DNA of 48,891 nt from assembly GCA_016927235.1 (NCBI GenBank), contig JAFGNB010000230.1, forward strand, positions 1 through 48,891. Direction: 5' to 3'. Position 1 is the stretch's first letter. Every line of letters starts with the position of its first letter. This document shows positions 9,201 to 18,128 of the stretch, piece by piece. Under the pieces are notes generated by a model that ran no database searches, was not told the DNA's origin, and saw nothing but the letters and a program-made list of their open reading frames with translations. Source of the DNA: Chitinispirillaceae bacterium. GTDB lineage: Bacteria; Fibrobacterota; Chitinivibrionia; Chitinivibrionales; Chitinispirillaceae. The translations under genes and the position numbers were made by a program.

Positions 9201-12200
9201 AAGGTAAGCGCGGTTTTCATGGACAAAATTGACATGAAGTGAAAAGCCGCCCCGGTGCTTCTCCTCGATGGGAATTTCGATGAGTGTCTGGCCGTTGCCG
9301 AGCTTCAGCCGCTCTTTTTTCACGATTTCCCGCTTATGCTCGATCTCGTAAAGAATGACGACATTCTTATACCCCGATCCGACGAGGAAACGCGCCTTTT
9401 GACCCGGTTCTCCCTTGTCGTTGACAGCTGCGAACCAGTCGGCCTGCGGCCGGGGAAGCCTTTTCCCCTTTTCGGCATACAGGGTGAAATACCGGGTGTC
9501 ACTGACCTCATCCCCCCATTGGTCTTTTGTTCTCCCTTCCGCGACATACACGCCCGGCAGCCATTCGCCGATGTCGTTGATCGCGAGTTCCTTACTTTTC
9601 TTTGTATCGAAATCCGCCCTGAAAACACGCTTCTCCCGCTTCCAGGAAGTAATGTCGGTTTCATTGCCGAAGAGGTCGTGGGGAAATGATTCCCGGTGTT
9701 TCGCTTCCGTCATCACGGCGGTATCGGGGCGCTCCCAGAGGCGGCTGCGGAAGACGGACGTGGGAGCGGCGAGCCTGTGGACGGTTACCGTTCCCGTTGC
9801 CGGTTCGAAAACGCCGCTGCAATTCGCCGTAGTCAGCGGGACGGTAAGCGGCATGGTTCGGTTTACCATCTCCGGAATTTCCATATGCAGCGTCAACGCG
9901 GCATACCCGACATTAACGGATGCTGTGGTCGACTGGGTCTCTCCGGTAATGTCGGTGACGTCGACCGAAATAGCGTAGGAAAAAATGAGATTTTCTCTCT
10001 TCGGAATCGATTTGTCGGCAAGCGCGACGAAATCGATCGCAAAGCCGCCGGTATCGCTGGTGACCGTGCTGCCGTTCCCGATTTCCGTCTCACCCGACCA
10101 TCGCGGCGGACGCCACCAGCACCACCAGCAGTCGGGAAAACGGGCGCGGCGAACGATGCGGTATTTCACCTGAGCGCCGTCGATCGCCGATCCGGCATAC
10201 GCCGTGGCCTTGCCGGTGACACGAATCGAATCGCCAAGCCGTTTTGCACCCCCGAAAGGAGTAATGCCTACTGAAAACTTCGGCCGTTTGTAATCCTCGA
10301 CGGAGAAATAGACGGATCCGGTGTTGTTGGCGATGTGCATCCGGCCGTTGAGAGTATTGACCGGTGCGGTGAACGATCCGTGTATCGAGCCGTAAGCGTT
10401 ACTTGTCAGATCGAGGCGGGAGACCTCCTGCCCATTGACATTGTAGAATATAACGGCGGTCTTCCGCTCCGCGGCGATTGTGCTTTTCTCGCCGTCGGTC
10501 GTGAGCATAATGCCTTTGAAATACACCGTCTGGCCCGGCCGGTAGATCGCCCGGTCGGTAAAAAAGAAGGTCCGCTGTCGCGTATATTTCCGATGTTCGC
10601 CGTAACGGTAGAGGGAGAATCGTTGATCGGAGTCGAAGCGGTCGGTGCCCTTCGAACAGACGATCGAACAGTTACTTCCCCCCTTTCGTGCCGGAATCAC
10701 CACATGCCCCTCCTGGTCGGAGGTATAGGTGCCGATATTGACCTGCCGGTAGTTCCGCGCCCGCTGGTCGTACTCCTCTGCCCATGCGGTAACGGTGACC
10801 CCGTGCAGAGGGGCTCCGTTGTCGCGGCCGAGCAGGTGCAGTTCCCGGCCGCCATCCGGAAGGGCCCGGGAGAGGTAGCCGATGCGCGACAGCTGGGTCG
10901 CGCCCCACATGATTGCCTGTCGTTTGCAGATAAAATCAGGGTGCGAGGAGCAGAGAATAACATAGTGGCCCGGCGGCAGCGCAGGAAGCGCTACTTCAAC
11001 CGAGTGGTGCTGAAAATCACCGGGGGTGGGGAGATCAATGCTCCACTGCCTGACCGGCTTGACGGCCTTCAGTGCGGCGGCGATGCTGTCGTCACGAGAA
11101 CGGCCGATCAATGAACGATACTTCTCGTATGATATGGAAACCTGCCGCCAGTAGACTTTTTTCACGTTCCGGTAAGAGAGGAGCGCCTTGAAGGGTCTGT
11201 CAGGGATATTGACCGCTTCGACCGCGAAACCAATCTCTCGCTCCTTGATCTGATCGACAAGGGTTTTGCACAGCCCCGCTCCATAGGAATCCGGAAAAAC
11301 GTTGATCGCCTTTTCACACAGCGAAAGCGCCTCCCGGTTCATCCGGCGGTATCGCTCGTCAATGCGGGGCGTCCACGTCTGAGCCCAGCCGCGATAGAGG
11401 AGCGCGATCCGGAAGGCGACCTCTGTCGATGCGGGATGTTCGTCGAACCGCTGCTTCAGTTTCCGCAGTGCGCCAAGGCAGAGCGAGTCCCTGTTTTGGA
11501 TGACCGACCGCTGCCGCACAAACTCAAGCCGCTTCAGGTCGACATCGATGAGCGCATCGGGCGATCGGTCGTCTGCATGAAATGCGATAAGGTCCTGCAG
11601 GAGCTTGATCGCATGGTACTTGAGGGATGCGGTATCGCGGGCGGTGATGCGGTACTTTGCGAAAACGTCGAACGGCGTGAAGTAATCGGCGCTTCCCGGC
11701 GAGAACTCGAACGCCGGTTTTGTCAATTCATTGTCGTCCGTCGAAAAATAGTCGACGGCGCGGTGGGCGAGAAGGTCGTAGAGCGTGGGCCGCAGTTTGT
11801 TGTCAAGCCGGTGATCGATGATCGCTTCACCGAAGGATTCCAGCCGCACCTTTTTCAGGTTGTCCGCATCCTCAAGTGATTTCCCGTACGCCTCGGTCAT
11901 TTTTTCCATGATGGTGCGCAGATCCCAGGTGTGTATGTCGTCAGTCGTGAAACCGACCGTCTGCGTGCGATCGTAAAACCGCCACCGGTTGTTCCGGTAG
12001 TAGTGCCAGTAGCACTCCGCAAGCATCGATTGCAATATCGGTGCGGCTGGAAAGGGGGCGGTCGCAAGCTCGGAGCGTATACGGCTGAGCGCTTTGACAA
12101 AGGCATCCTCTTCCTTGTATGATTCGAGACGCATCCGGTAGATGAGCGCCTTTACCATCTGCTCGCTGTTCGAGGCGTTTTTCGCCGTCGAGTAGACTAG

Positions 12201-12383
12201 ATCGACGGTGTCGAGCGCCGACCCGGTGAGGCCGTTGTCGATCAGTGAATCGACGACGCGCCAGGATGCCGAATACAATTCCTGCGGGGGAGTGGTGTCC
12301 TTCCGCGCGGCATACAAGGCGGTGAAAAAAAACGAAAGGAATAATGTAATAATGAAATACCGGGAATTGTGCGGAGTATTCAT
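6216..12383 (-). CDS. Alpha-2-macroglobulin family protein, exported
   Basis: Bacterial alpha-2-macroglobulins are large periplasmic or surface proteins thought to trap foreign proteases. I start the 2055-residue protein at the ATG at 12383 because it has an AAGGA site 8 bases upstream and begins a clear signal peptide (about 1-25, IITLFLSFFFTALYA). The thioester motif Cys-Ala-Glu-Gln lies in YPYECAEQLFSRFYAN, with the Cys at about residue 1510 (codon 7854-7856). A Gly- and Pro-rich segment at about 1170-1270 is a candidate bait or linker region. A Trp-rich patch (CWWCWWRPPRW) sits near residue 755. TPR-like sequence fills the first 350 residues. There is no lipobox and no penicillin-binding-protein partner next door. 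The MG and thioester domains are recognised; protease trapping is inference. Confidence 0.9.
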   Translation of the reverse strand: MNTPHNSRYFIITLFLSFFFTALYAARKDTTPPQELYSASWRVVDSLIDNGLTGSALDTVDLVYSTAKNASNSEQMVKALIYRMRLESYKEEDAFVKALSRIRSELATAPFPAAPILQSMLAECYWHYYRNNRWRFYDRTQTVGFTTDDIHTWDLRTIMEKMTEAYGKSLEDADNLKKVRLESFGEAIIDHRLDNKLRPTLYDLLAHRAVDYFSTDDNELTKPAFEFSPGSADYFTPFDVFAKYRITARDTASLKYHAIKLLQDLIAFHADDRSPDALIDVDLKRLEFVRQRSVIQNRDSLCLGALRKLKQRFDEHPASTEVAFRIALLYRGWAQTWTPRIDERYRRMNREALSLCEKAINVFPDSYGAGLCKTLVDQIKEREIGFAVEAVNIPDRPFKALLSYRNVKKVYWRQVSISYEKYRSLIGRSRDDSIAAALKAVKPVRQWSIDLPTPGDFQHHSVEVALPALPPGHYVILCSSHPDFICKRQAIMWGATQLSRIGYLSRALPDGGRELHLLGRDNGAPLHGVTVTAWAEEYDQRARNYRQVNIGTYTSDQEGHVVIPARKGGSNCSIVCSKGTDRFDSDQRFSLYRYGEHRKYTRQRTFFFTDRAIYRPGQTVYFKGIMLTTDGEKSTIAAERKTAVIFYNVNGQEVSRLDLTSNAYGSIHGSFTAPVNTLNGRMHIANNTGSVYFSVEDYKRPKFSVGITPFGGAKRLGDSIRVTGKATAYAGSAIDGAQVKYRIVRRARFPDCWWCWWRPPRWSGETEIGNGSTVTSDTGGFAIDFVALADKSIPKRENLIFSYAISVDVTDITGETQSTTASVNVGYAALTLHMEIPEMVNRTMPLTVPLTTANCSGVFEPATGTVTVHRLAAPTSVFRSRLWERPDTAVMTEAKHRESFPHDLFGNETDITSWKREKRVFRADFDTKKSKELAINDIGEWLPGVYVAEGRTKDQWGDEVSDTRYFTLYAEKGKRLPRPQADWFAAVNDKGEPGQKARFLVGSGYKNVVILYEIEHKREIVKKERLKLGNGQTLIEIPIEEKHRGGFSLHVNFVHENRAYLHTANVTVPWTNKELDISFETFRDKLTPGEKERWKMKIAGKGKDKVAAEMVATLYDASLDAFTPHAWSFSIYPSYGSQRAWGSDDGFSIRRAQQCASEWNTYSPSPDRSYPALNWFGYGFEGSYYRGGVGYGGGYGDEYDAVGQTKSMPPPPSAPAPRRMLAKSVAPEENRGSAGFADGIDAVLEGVGGPKAGGGDTRNGDSAMAPPSPDLSKIASRTNLNETAFFFPLLTTNHKGEIIVNFTIPEALTRWNMLGFAHTKDLRYGQVDKSLVTRKELMVIPNPPRFFREHDRIAFTAKVANLSGGALEGTAQLFLFDASTMQPVDTEFGNKAPQGKFNAKKDGSTPLAWNLSIPEGIGAVTFRVVAKAKNFSDGEEQVLPILSNRMLVTESMPLPIRKKATKRFTFRKLISQNDGSKTLRNHRLTLEFTANPAWYAIQALPFLIEYPYECAEQLFSRFYANSIASHIVNSSPRIKKVFDLWRTQSPDALLSNLEKNRELKLLALEETPWLLDGRSESERKQRVALLFDLNKMADKKERALIRLKKMQLGNGGWPWFEGMADDRFITQYIAIGLGRLDHLGIVDVDGDASVRGMLASALQYLDNRVQEDYERIMRGGHPDEDNLSATQIQYLYMRSFFGNVGLPRGNKAAVDYFFGQAKKYCLKKRRYLQGMIALALDRSNEKTVSSKIIRSLRENALLSEEMGMYWKEMYEGWWWYEAPIEKQALMVEVFEEVGRDTAAVEALKTWLIKSKQTQNWRTTKATAEACYALLLRGTKWIEKPSSVAMKLGDVTVDPAKREDVKAEAGTGYFKIAWSGSDIKPSMGNVSITKQDAGAAWGALYWQYFEQLDKIKPHDTPLRLEKKLFLQQQSATGPKIKPVDGTTSLKPGDKLTVRIELRVDRDMEYVHMKDLRASGFEPLNVFSGYKWRDGLGYYESTRDAATNFFFSSLGKGTYVFEYPLVVSHAGDFSNGITTIQCMYAPEFASHSEGVRVKVGK

Positions 12384-12690
12384 GGCAATGGTCCTTGCTG
12401 AGAAATTGTTTACGTGACAAACGCACGGAATTACTGCACCGTTACCTTGAAAAAATAACTTCCCGCGCGGAGAGACGGTGATCAAAGCAGCTCTTTATCC
12501 GCGGTGCGCCGGCATTGGCCGAAAAACTCGAAATCAGCGAAAAGAACTCCTTGCGTGCCTACAGTATTGCTGCAACGACAGTCCAATCTGGTATATTTAT
12601 CCGAGGTCTCTCCATCATTACGGCACACGGGTAACGAGCATCACCCGCGGCCGCGGGAATTAATCGTCAAATTACCAAGGGAGCGTTATT
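12384..12690. promoter_or_regulatory. Divergent intergenic region between macroglobulin and GH2 genes
   Basis: About 307 bases with no convincing gene. It must hold the promoters of both flanking genes. On the + strand a weak candidate is TTGCTG at 12567-12572 with TATATT at 12592-12597, but the 19-base spacing is long. An AAGGA ribosome site for the leftward gene lies at about 12392-12396. No strong hairpin was seen. Confidence 0.35.
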
Positions 12691-15165
12691 ATGGTTGCCG
12701 CTCAACGCTGGATTTCGCCTATCGTTCTGGCGACAGTGTTCGTTTTCGTGCTCGCTTCGCACGCCGCTTTTCATCCGGAGCGCATGTATCGGCTGAGAAA
12801 GAAAATCAGCCTGAACCTGGACTGGAAATTTTACCGCAACGATCCTGCGGGCAATGCGTATGAAACGGCGTATGACGACGCCTCATGGGAAACGGTGAAT
12901 CTCCCCCACTCCGCGATGTACGTCCCTCCCACGCCGGAAGGCGAACGAACGACCCTGCCGGGAGAATCGACCTGGAGCGGCATCTGCTGGTATCGGAAAA
13001 CATTCACCGTCCCGCAAGGGGCGCACACGCAGAGGGTCTTTCTCGAATTCGAAGGCGCCATGCAGAGTTCGGAGGTGTATCTCAACGGCCAAAGGATCGG
13101 CGGTCACGGCGCAAGCGGCTATACCGCCTTCGGCTTCGATATAAGCGCCGCGGTCAACCGTACGGGCCAGAACCTGCTGGCGGTCCGGCTCGATTGCAAT
13201 TACAAATGGGAAATACCTCCGGGCAATGTGCCCAATTCCGGCGCCGGAGGGGAATACCCCGATTTCTATATTTTCAACGGTCTCTATCGCGACGTCTGGC
13301 TCGTATGTACCGATAACGTCTACATACCGGCCTATGGTCACAAGATCACCACGCCGGAACTCTCCTCTTCAAGCGGCACGGTACGAATAAGGGCAACCGT
13401 CAATAACGCGGGTGAGACAGCGGCTGAGTGCACGGTCATGTCCGTTATCGTAGATACTTCGGGCGCCGTGGTCGCCCAGGCAAGCGCCGCCGGCAGTGTC
13501 ACGGCGGGAGGATCGCGACTGTTCGATTATACCGCTCCGGCGATCACCGCCCCGGCGCTGTGGTCGCCCGAAACGCCGGGTCTTTATAGAGTGTTCACTA
13601 AGGTTTTTATCGACGATCAAGAGGTCGACGATCAGGTCGATCGATTCGGTTTCCGCACCATTGAGTGGCGCACTGCGGGCGGCTTTTTTCTCAACGGGAC
13701 ACGGTACGTGCTCAAGGGAGTGAATATGCACCAGGTATTTGCATGGGTAGGGAACGCGCTTCCCGAAAGCCGCTATTACGAAGAGGTACGGTTGGTCAAG
13801 GAGATGGGGGCGAACGCGATACGGTGCGCGCACTATCCGCGTTGCGCTGCCTTTTACGACGCATGCGACGAAATCGGCATACTGTGCGAACCCGAGCTGC
13901 CCTCCTGGGGTGGAAGCATAACGTCCTACCCCGCGATATTCTGGTCCCGGATGGATTCCTGCGCGCAGGCCATGGTGAATACGGGTTTCAACCACCCTTC
14001 GATCATTTTTTGGGGGCTCTTCAACGAAGCTGCGGGAAATTTTCCGCAGCAGTTTACCGCACTTTGTAACACGATAAAAGGCATTGATTCGACAAGATTT
14101 ACAGCGGTCGTTAACAACAAATCCCAGAGTGCCAACCAGACAACGGATATTTACGGGTATAATTACAGCAACCTGCCCAACTGGTCAAACGCCCGCTATT
14201 ACAATGCGGAGTATCATGAGGGATGGATGATTGCCTGCTTCCGGGGAGATACCATAAATTCGACAACGAAACAGGAATGCCTCGTCAGCACCTGCTACCT
14301 GCGCAGTGAAAACGACTATGCTACGGAGCGTTACGACAACCGCTGGATCCGTGATATTCTCTCCAAAACGGGCGATACCAAGCCGCTTGCGGGGGGGCAC
14401 ATGTGGTGTTTCGTCGACTACTGGTCGCCATGCAATGTAGGGAACCATCCCATGGGAGTGCTCGACCACTACCGGATTCCGAAAAAAGTGTATTACACCT
14501 TCCAATCAAACTGGAGGAGCGGGACGGCAGGTGATTACCCTGTGACAAGCCTCACGGGAACAAAGGTCAGGCTTGAAGCGGATGTGACGACCCTGGTTGC
14601 CGACAGCACCGACCTTTCGCGGGTGATCGGATCGATACGCGACGCATCGGGCGACTGTGTCTGGTCTTCCGCACCGATCACGTTTCAGGTGACCGGACCG
14701 GCAGACGTATTCGAAGGCACCCCGGTGACCCGCAACGCGATAGCGGGAAAGATCGGGATCATTATAAAGTCAAGGAAAACGCCGGGCGCCGTCACGATCG
14801 CCGCTACGTCGGAGGGTCTGGAACCGGCAACGCTTACGCTCACAATCGCGGCGGCGGACACGTCGCCGTTGCCCTTCATATGGCCCTCCAGCGCTGTCGG
14901 GCCACGAACCCCGGACGCCCTCTCCAATCGGCAGCCTGTCGTGCGACATACCGGCCGCGCGATCGTAGTCGCATTCGGCGCTGCGCTCGCGGGCACGGAA
15001 CGAATTTCACTGCTGACCATACAGGGGAAGCTTCTGCCGTCTTCGGTGATACGACGTGCGACAACGCTCGCCGTTGCCACCGACGGCATGGCGAGCGGCT
15101 GCTACCGCTTACGTATCGAAGCAGGCGATCGTACGGTGTACAAAACAATCGTTCTGGCCCGTTGA
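12691..15165 (+). CDS. Secreted glycoside hydrolase family 2 protein with type IX-like C-terminal tail
   Basis: A GH2 enzyme (beta-galactosidase, glucuronidase or mannosidase type; substrate not predictable). It has a signal peptide (about 1-27), a jelly-roll domain (about 35-215, DWKFYRND and WYRKTFTVP), an immunoglobulin-like domain (about 220-325) and a TIM barrel (about 330-610). The acid/base is probably Glu446 in LFNEAAGN; the nucleophile is probably Glu507 in NAEYHEGW. MWCFVDYW follows the barrel core. A Big-like domain (about 620-725) and a final 75 residues ending SGCYRLRIEAGDRTVYKTI resemble type IX sorting domains. Length 824. It is transcribed alone, divergent from the macroglobulin gene. 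Confidence 0.88.
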   Translation: MVAAQRWISPIVLATVFVFVLASHAAFHPERMYRLRKKISLNLDWKFYRNDPAGNAYETAYDDASWETVNLPHSAMYVPPTPEGERTTLPGESTWSGICWYRKTFTVPQGAHTQRVFLEFEGAMQSSEVYLNGQRIGGHGASGYTAFGFDISAAVNRTGQNLLAVRLDCNYKWEIPPGNVPNSGAGGEYPDFYIFNGLYRDVWLVCTDNVYIPAYGHKITTPELSSSSGTVRIRATVNNAGETAAECTVMSVIVDTSGAVVAQASAAGSVTAGGSRLFDYTAPAITAPALWSPETPGLYRVFTKVFIDDQEVDDQVDRFGFRTIEWRTAGGFFLNGTRYVLKGVNMHQVFAWVGNALPESRYYEEVRLVKEMGANAIRCAHYPRCAAFYDACDEIGILCEPELPSWGGSITSYPAIFWSRMDSCAQAMVNTGFNHPSIIFWGLFNEAAGNFPQQFTALCNTIKGIDSTRFTAVVNNKSQSANQTTDIYGYNYSNLPNWSNARYYNAEYHEGWMIACFRGDTINSTTKQECLVSTCYLRSENDYATERYDNRWIRDILSKTGDTKPLAGGHMWCFVDYWSPCNVGNHPMGVLDHYRIPKKVYYTFQSNWRSGTAGDYPVTSLTGTKVRLEADVTTLVADSTDLSRVIGSIRDASGDCVWSSAPITFQVTGPADVFEGTPVTRNAIAGKIGIIIKSRKTPGAVTIAATSEGLEPATLTLTIAAADTSPLPFIWPSSAVGPRTPDALSNRQPVVRHTGRAIVVAFGAALAGTERISLLTIQGKLLPSSVIRRATTLAVATDGMASGCYRLRIEAGDRTVYKTIVLAR

Positions 15166-15242
15166 CCCGCCGCGAGACCGCACTCCGTCAATATGATTTC
15201 ATGCGATTTCCTATGGAGCGGGTGGGCTGTGGTCACTCACCC

Positions 15243-15271
15243 TTGCCATCTCCGCCTATTCATGATATACT
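15243..15271 (+). promoter_or_regulatory. Sigma70-type promoter for the fliN-like gene
   Basis: TTGCCA at 15243-15248 and TATACT at 15266-15271 are separated by exactly 17 bases, with a TG one base before the -10 (extended -10). Predicted start of transcription is near 15278, giving a leader of about 16 bases that contains the GGAG ribosome site. Confidence 0.65.
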
Positions 15272-15293
15272 CAACTGATAGTGGAGTGCCGTT

Positions 15294-15554
15294 ATGGCGA
15301 ACAACATCAACATGCTTCTCGATGTCAATGTCCCGATCAATGTGCAGCTCGGACAGACCAGAATGACCATCCGCAAGCTTCTGAACCTGAAAAAGGGCGG
15401 CATCGTGCGGCTCAAACGCATGGCCGGTGAAGCGGTCGACGTCTTCATCAGCAGGCGACTCATGGCAAAGGGAGAAATCACCGTCGTTGACGACCGGTTA
15501 TCAGTCCGGATCGTGCAGATTTACGGCGAACGGGAGAAGTTCAAACACCTCTAA
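15294..15554 (+). CDS. fliN: FliN/SpoA-domain protein (flagellar motor switch type), stand-alone
   Basis: An 86-residue protein consisting almost entirely of a SpoA domain: LLDVNVPINVQLGQTRMTI, then LLNLKKGGIVRLKR and a C-terminal VRIVQIYGEREKF. FliN forms the flagellar C-ring with FliM and FliG; the same fold occurs in type III secretion (SctQ). It lacks the 40-50 N-terminal residues of E. coli FliN (137). No other flagellar or secretion gene is in the window, and the gene has its own promoter, so it is an orphan copy here. It converges on the PorV-like gene with 3 bases between stops. Domain call is secure; flagellar role is inferred. Confidence 0.8.
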   Translation: MANNINMLLDVNVPINVQLGQTRMTIRKLLNLKKGGIVRLKRMAGEAVDVFISRRLMAKGEITVVDDRLSVRIVQIYGEREKFKHL

Positions 15555-15557
15555 CGA

Positions 15558-16625
15558 CTACTGTTTCACGGGATTCCGTTGGATGGCGGGCAGCGAAATG
15601 CCCACCGTAAGGCGGATGACCGAGAGGGCGATCTCATCGAATCTTAAGGCATAGTCGATGAAAAAGCGGCGGCAGCGCAGTCCGGCTCCGAGGGTCGGCG
15701 TGCGTCCGGAAAATCCGACGCGGAAAAGGGCCATGTTCCAGAATTCCGCCTCGATCCCGCCGTGATAGGTCACCTTGTATTCTTTATGGAGCGACAGTGC
15801 GATGGTCCAGTGGGCGAACAGGTCGCCGCTGCGATCCACGAAAGCGACCCCGTAATACTGGGAGTAGTGAAAGGGTTCGCGGTAATTTTCGGGTGAATAC
15901 ATCACTCTATCATCGCGAGCGTAAATCCAGACGACATCGCTGGGAAGCACGTCCCGTAGTGTCGCTCCAAGCCACACCTCGCGGCATACCTCATTGGTCC
16001 TGACGTCGAAATCAAGTCCGATCCGTGTCTGCAGCCCAAGATCGGCGTTGTACCCCATCCCGATATGCAGCACTCCGTTCGGACTCATGGTCTGCGCATA
16101 GGCTTTCAGGTTGGCGCCGATCGACACATCAAAAGGCAGCGGCAGATCGGTCCCGGAAAAACGGGGCATCCGCAAGGGAAAATTCCGCGCGAATGCCCCG
16201 ATAACGAGGTGCTGATAGTTCCGTATGAATCCTGTAGGTTGATGACTTGTCTTCCCGTCGATCGGCGATTCCGGAATGGTATCGTACTGCAATATCCTGC
16301 CGCTGTAAAACGGCTGATACGAAAGGACTGCGCCGAGATTGTTCTGCAGCGGCGCCGTGCCTGCAAAGCACCCCTGCTGGGAGAGATGCCGGTACAGGTC
16401 GGCCCCCTCCATGCTGAACTCATACCGCTCTAGAAATGCAGCGGCGGCGGGGTTCCAGACGGCAGCCGTCGCCCGGCGAGGCAGGACGACTCCCGCATCA
16501 CCCATCGCTGCGATATCGGTGCCCACGGGAAGCCGGGAAACATCGGCGGTATACCTGATGGAGTCTTCCGCACGGCACTCTTGTTCCGAAAAATACCACA
16601 GCAGAAGTACGCTGATGCCGATCAT
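15558..16625 (-). CDS. Outer-membrane beta-barrel protein of the PorV/PorQ (UPF0164/FadL-like) type
   Basis: Start chosen at the ATG at 16625 (355 residues) because it opens a signal peptide (MIGISVLLLWYFSEQECRAE) and avoids overlapping the upstream gene; an in-frame start at 16712 would overlap it by 50 bases. The mature N-terminus has AAMGDAGVVLPRRATAAVWNPAAA (key: MGDAG and AVWNPA), the hallmark of the PorV/PorQ/UPF0164 group, followed by alternating hydrophobic strands (VSIGANLKAY, FRVGFSGRTPTLGAGLRC, FIDYALRF) and a terminal IRLTVGISLPAI. In Bacteroidota such proteins shuttle or anchor type IX cargo. Which paralogue this is cannot be decided here. Confidence 0.7.
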   Translation of the reverse strand: MIGISVLLLWYFSEQECRAEDSIRYTADVSRLPVGTDIAAMGDAGVVLPRRATAAVWNPAAAAFLERYEFSMEGADLYRHLSQQGCFAGTAPLQNNLGAVLSYQPFYSGRILQYDTIPESPIDGKTSHQPTGFIRNYQHLVIGAFARNFPLRMPRFSGTDLPLPFDVSIGANLKAYAQTMSPNGVLHIGMGYNADLGLQTRIGLDFDVRTNEVCREVWLGATLRDVLPSDVVWIYARDDRVMYSPENYREPFHYSQYYGVAFVDRSGDLFAHWTIALSLHKEYKVTYHGGIEAEFWNMALFRVGFSGRTPTLGAGLRCRRFFIDYALRFDEIALSVIRLTVGISLPAIQRNPVKQ

Positions 16626-16662
16626 CGACGGGAACCGGCCCACCTGTAAACGGCGATACGTT

Positions 16663-17118
16663 TCAGGCCCTTGCGGTCGAGGAGTGTTCGCCTTCGGTAG
16701 ATGATGCTGCATAACGCTCCCCCGCCAGAGTTACCGCGCACCGCCGGTTGCGCGGACCGTCGAATTCACAGAAGTAAATCGATTGCCACGTACCAAGCAC
16801 CAACCGTCCTTTATCAATCGCTGTCTGCACGTGAAGCCCCACCAGTGATGCCTTGATATGGCTGTCGGAATTTCCTTCCGCATGATGAAACGACGGATCA
16901 CGCGGGACCATTGAAGCGAGTGTATCGAAAAAATCGGTTTCGACATCGGGATCGGCATTTTCATTAATGGTCATACCCCCGGTGGTATGCATACTGGTTA
17001 CGGTACAGACACCCGAAACAATTCCCGCGCGTGTTAGAATGCGCTGTACTTCACCCGTAAGATCAACCCAGCAGCACCGCCGGTGCGTTGAAAACGAGAA
17101 GTAGGTAAAGTGTACCAT
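16663..17118 (-). CDS. YjbQ family protein (UPF0047, secondary thiamine-phosphate synthase-like)
   Basis: Small cytosolic protein of the YjbQ family; E. coli YjbQ can replace thiamine phosphate synthase weakly, but the main role is uncertain. The family core is intact: HTTGGMTINENADPDV, FHHAEGNSDSHIKASLVG (key His residues) and GRLVLGTWQSIYFCEFDGP. Length 151 against the usual 132-140, owing to a Ser/Thr/Glu-rich tail of about 15 residues after the canonical LAGE end. It starts 54 bases after the end of the M23 gene on the same strand, so the two may be co-transcribed. Confidence 0.9.
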   Translation of the reverse strand: MVHFTYFSFSTHRRCCWVDLTGEVQRILTRAGIVSGVCTVTSMHTTGGMTINENADPDVETDFFDTLASMVPRDPSFHHAEGNSDSHIKASLVGLHVQTAIDKGRLVLGTWQSIYFCEFDGPRNRRCAVTLAGERYAASSTEGEHSSTARA

Positions 17119-17171
17119 ATCACGGCCCCGAAAACAAGAAGCGATTGTTCATGAAAGCTTCGAAAGGCGGC

Positions 17172-18104
17172 CTAATCGACAATGGCATCGGTGGGAAGAA
17201 TGAAACTGAGCGGATTGACCGGCCGATCGCCGACGCGTACTTCGTAATGTAAATGCGAGCCCGTGCTTCTGCCGCTGTTTCCCATATAGCCGATCAGGTC
17301 GCCGCGTTTGACAACCTCTCCTGCGGCGACCGCCGTCTGGTGGAGATGCGCATAAACGGTCTTGCACTCGCATTTTGGATGATTGATGGAAACCATGCGG
17401 CCGAAATAATCCTGTAAGCCGACGAATTTGACGATCCCGTCGGCGGTCGCATAGATCGGCGTCCAGATCTTGTTGGCGATATCGATTCCGTCGTGGAAAA
17501 GCATGTGTCCGGCGATCGGATGAAACCGGTATCCGAACGGGGAGGTAATCCTTCCCTCTGTCGGCCATATTGAGGGGCGCTGCGACCATTTCTTGTGGAC
17601 ACGGCAGACGTATTCAGACACGCGGGAAAGCGTTGAGTCCTGAAGTTTCGATTTCCGCAGGAGCACCTCGAGGCTTTCGCGCACCGCTTCAGCCCGGAGG
17701 AGCGGCGGATCAAGCATCTTGGAAAGCAGCAGTTCCTCGGTCGTGGGCCGTCCGCCGACGCCGGCCCTGCGGATATCTTTACTTATGAGATTCATGCCGT
17801 ACTGAAGGCGGATTTTATCCTCGAAGGCGACCAGCGCGTTGACCTTGGCATTCTCTTTAGCGATGAATTTATTGAGAAATTTGACTTTCATCAATAATCC
17901 CCGGTTGTCACGGTGGGCTTCGTAGACGCCGAATTTCGCGTATGCATATGATCCGGTACACCAGAGAAGCCTGCCCATGCCGGCAAGTCCCACGCAACTG
18001 ACAATCACAAGTGCGATCAGCACCACGCCGGAGACATATACCTGGCGTACCCGTGTTGCCGCTTGAGCGGTGACGATAACGAGACACCAGCGTTCTTTCT
18101 TCAT
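17172..18104 (-). CDS. M23 family metallopeptidase, membrane-anchored
   Basis: LytM/M23 peptidoglycan endopeptidase. Start at ATG 18104 (310 residues); a TTG at 18128 is in frame but neither has a strong ribosome site. A single membrane segment at about 21-43 (VSGVVLIALVIVSCVGLAGMG) is followed by a helical, probably coiled region (about 50-180) and the M23 domain (about 190-305). The zinc ligands are visible: HDGIDIA (His and Asp) and HLHYEV (His-x-His). The GRITSPFGYRFHP opening is the family consensus. The architecture is that of division or cell-shape M23 proteins rather than a secreted bacteriolysin; whether it is active or a scaffold is not known, but no ligand is missing. Confidence 0.9.
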   Translation of the reverse strand: MKKERWCLVIVTAQAATRVRQVYVSGVVLIALVIVSCVGLAGMGRLLWCTGSYAYAKFGVYEAHRDNRGLLMKVKFLNKFIAKENAKVNALVAFEDKIRLQYGMNLISKDIRRAGVGGRPTTEELLLSKMLDPPLLRAEAVRESLEVLLRKSKLQDSTLSRVSEYVCRVHKKWSQRPSIWPTEGRITSPFGYRFHPIAGHMLFHDGIDIANKIWTPIYATADGIVKFVGLQDYFGRMVSINHPKCECKTVYAHLHQTAVAAGEVVKRGDLIGYMGNSGRSTGSHLHYEVRVGDRPVNPLSFILPTDAIVD

Positions 18105-18128
18105 GCCAATACATCCGTGAGGGAACAA

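Noticed and set aside
7470-11114. Several + strand open frames of 180-275 codons within the macroglobulin gene
   Set aside because: The minus-strand frame is a continuous 2055-codon protein with domain motifs throughout; the + strand frames are codon-bias shadows.
12478-12663. Short + strand frame of 61 codons in the gap before the GH2 gene
   Set aside because: No ribosome site, no conserved-looking pattern, and it overlaps the likely promoter of the GH2 gene.
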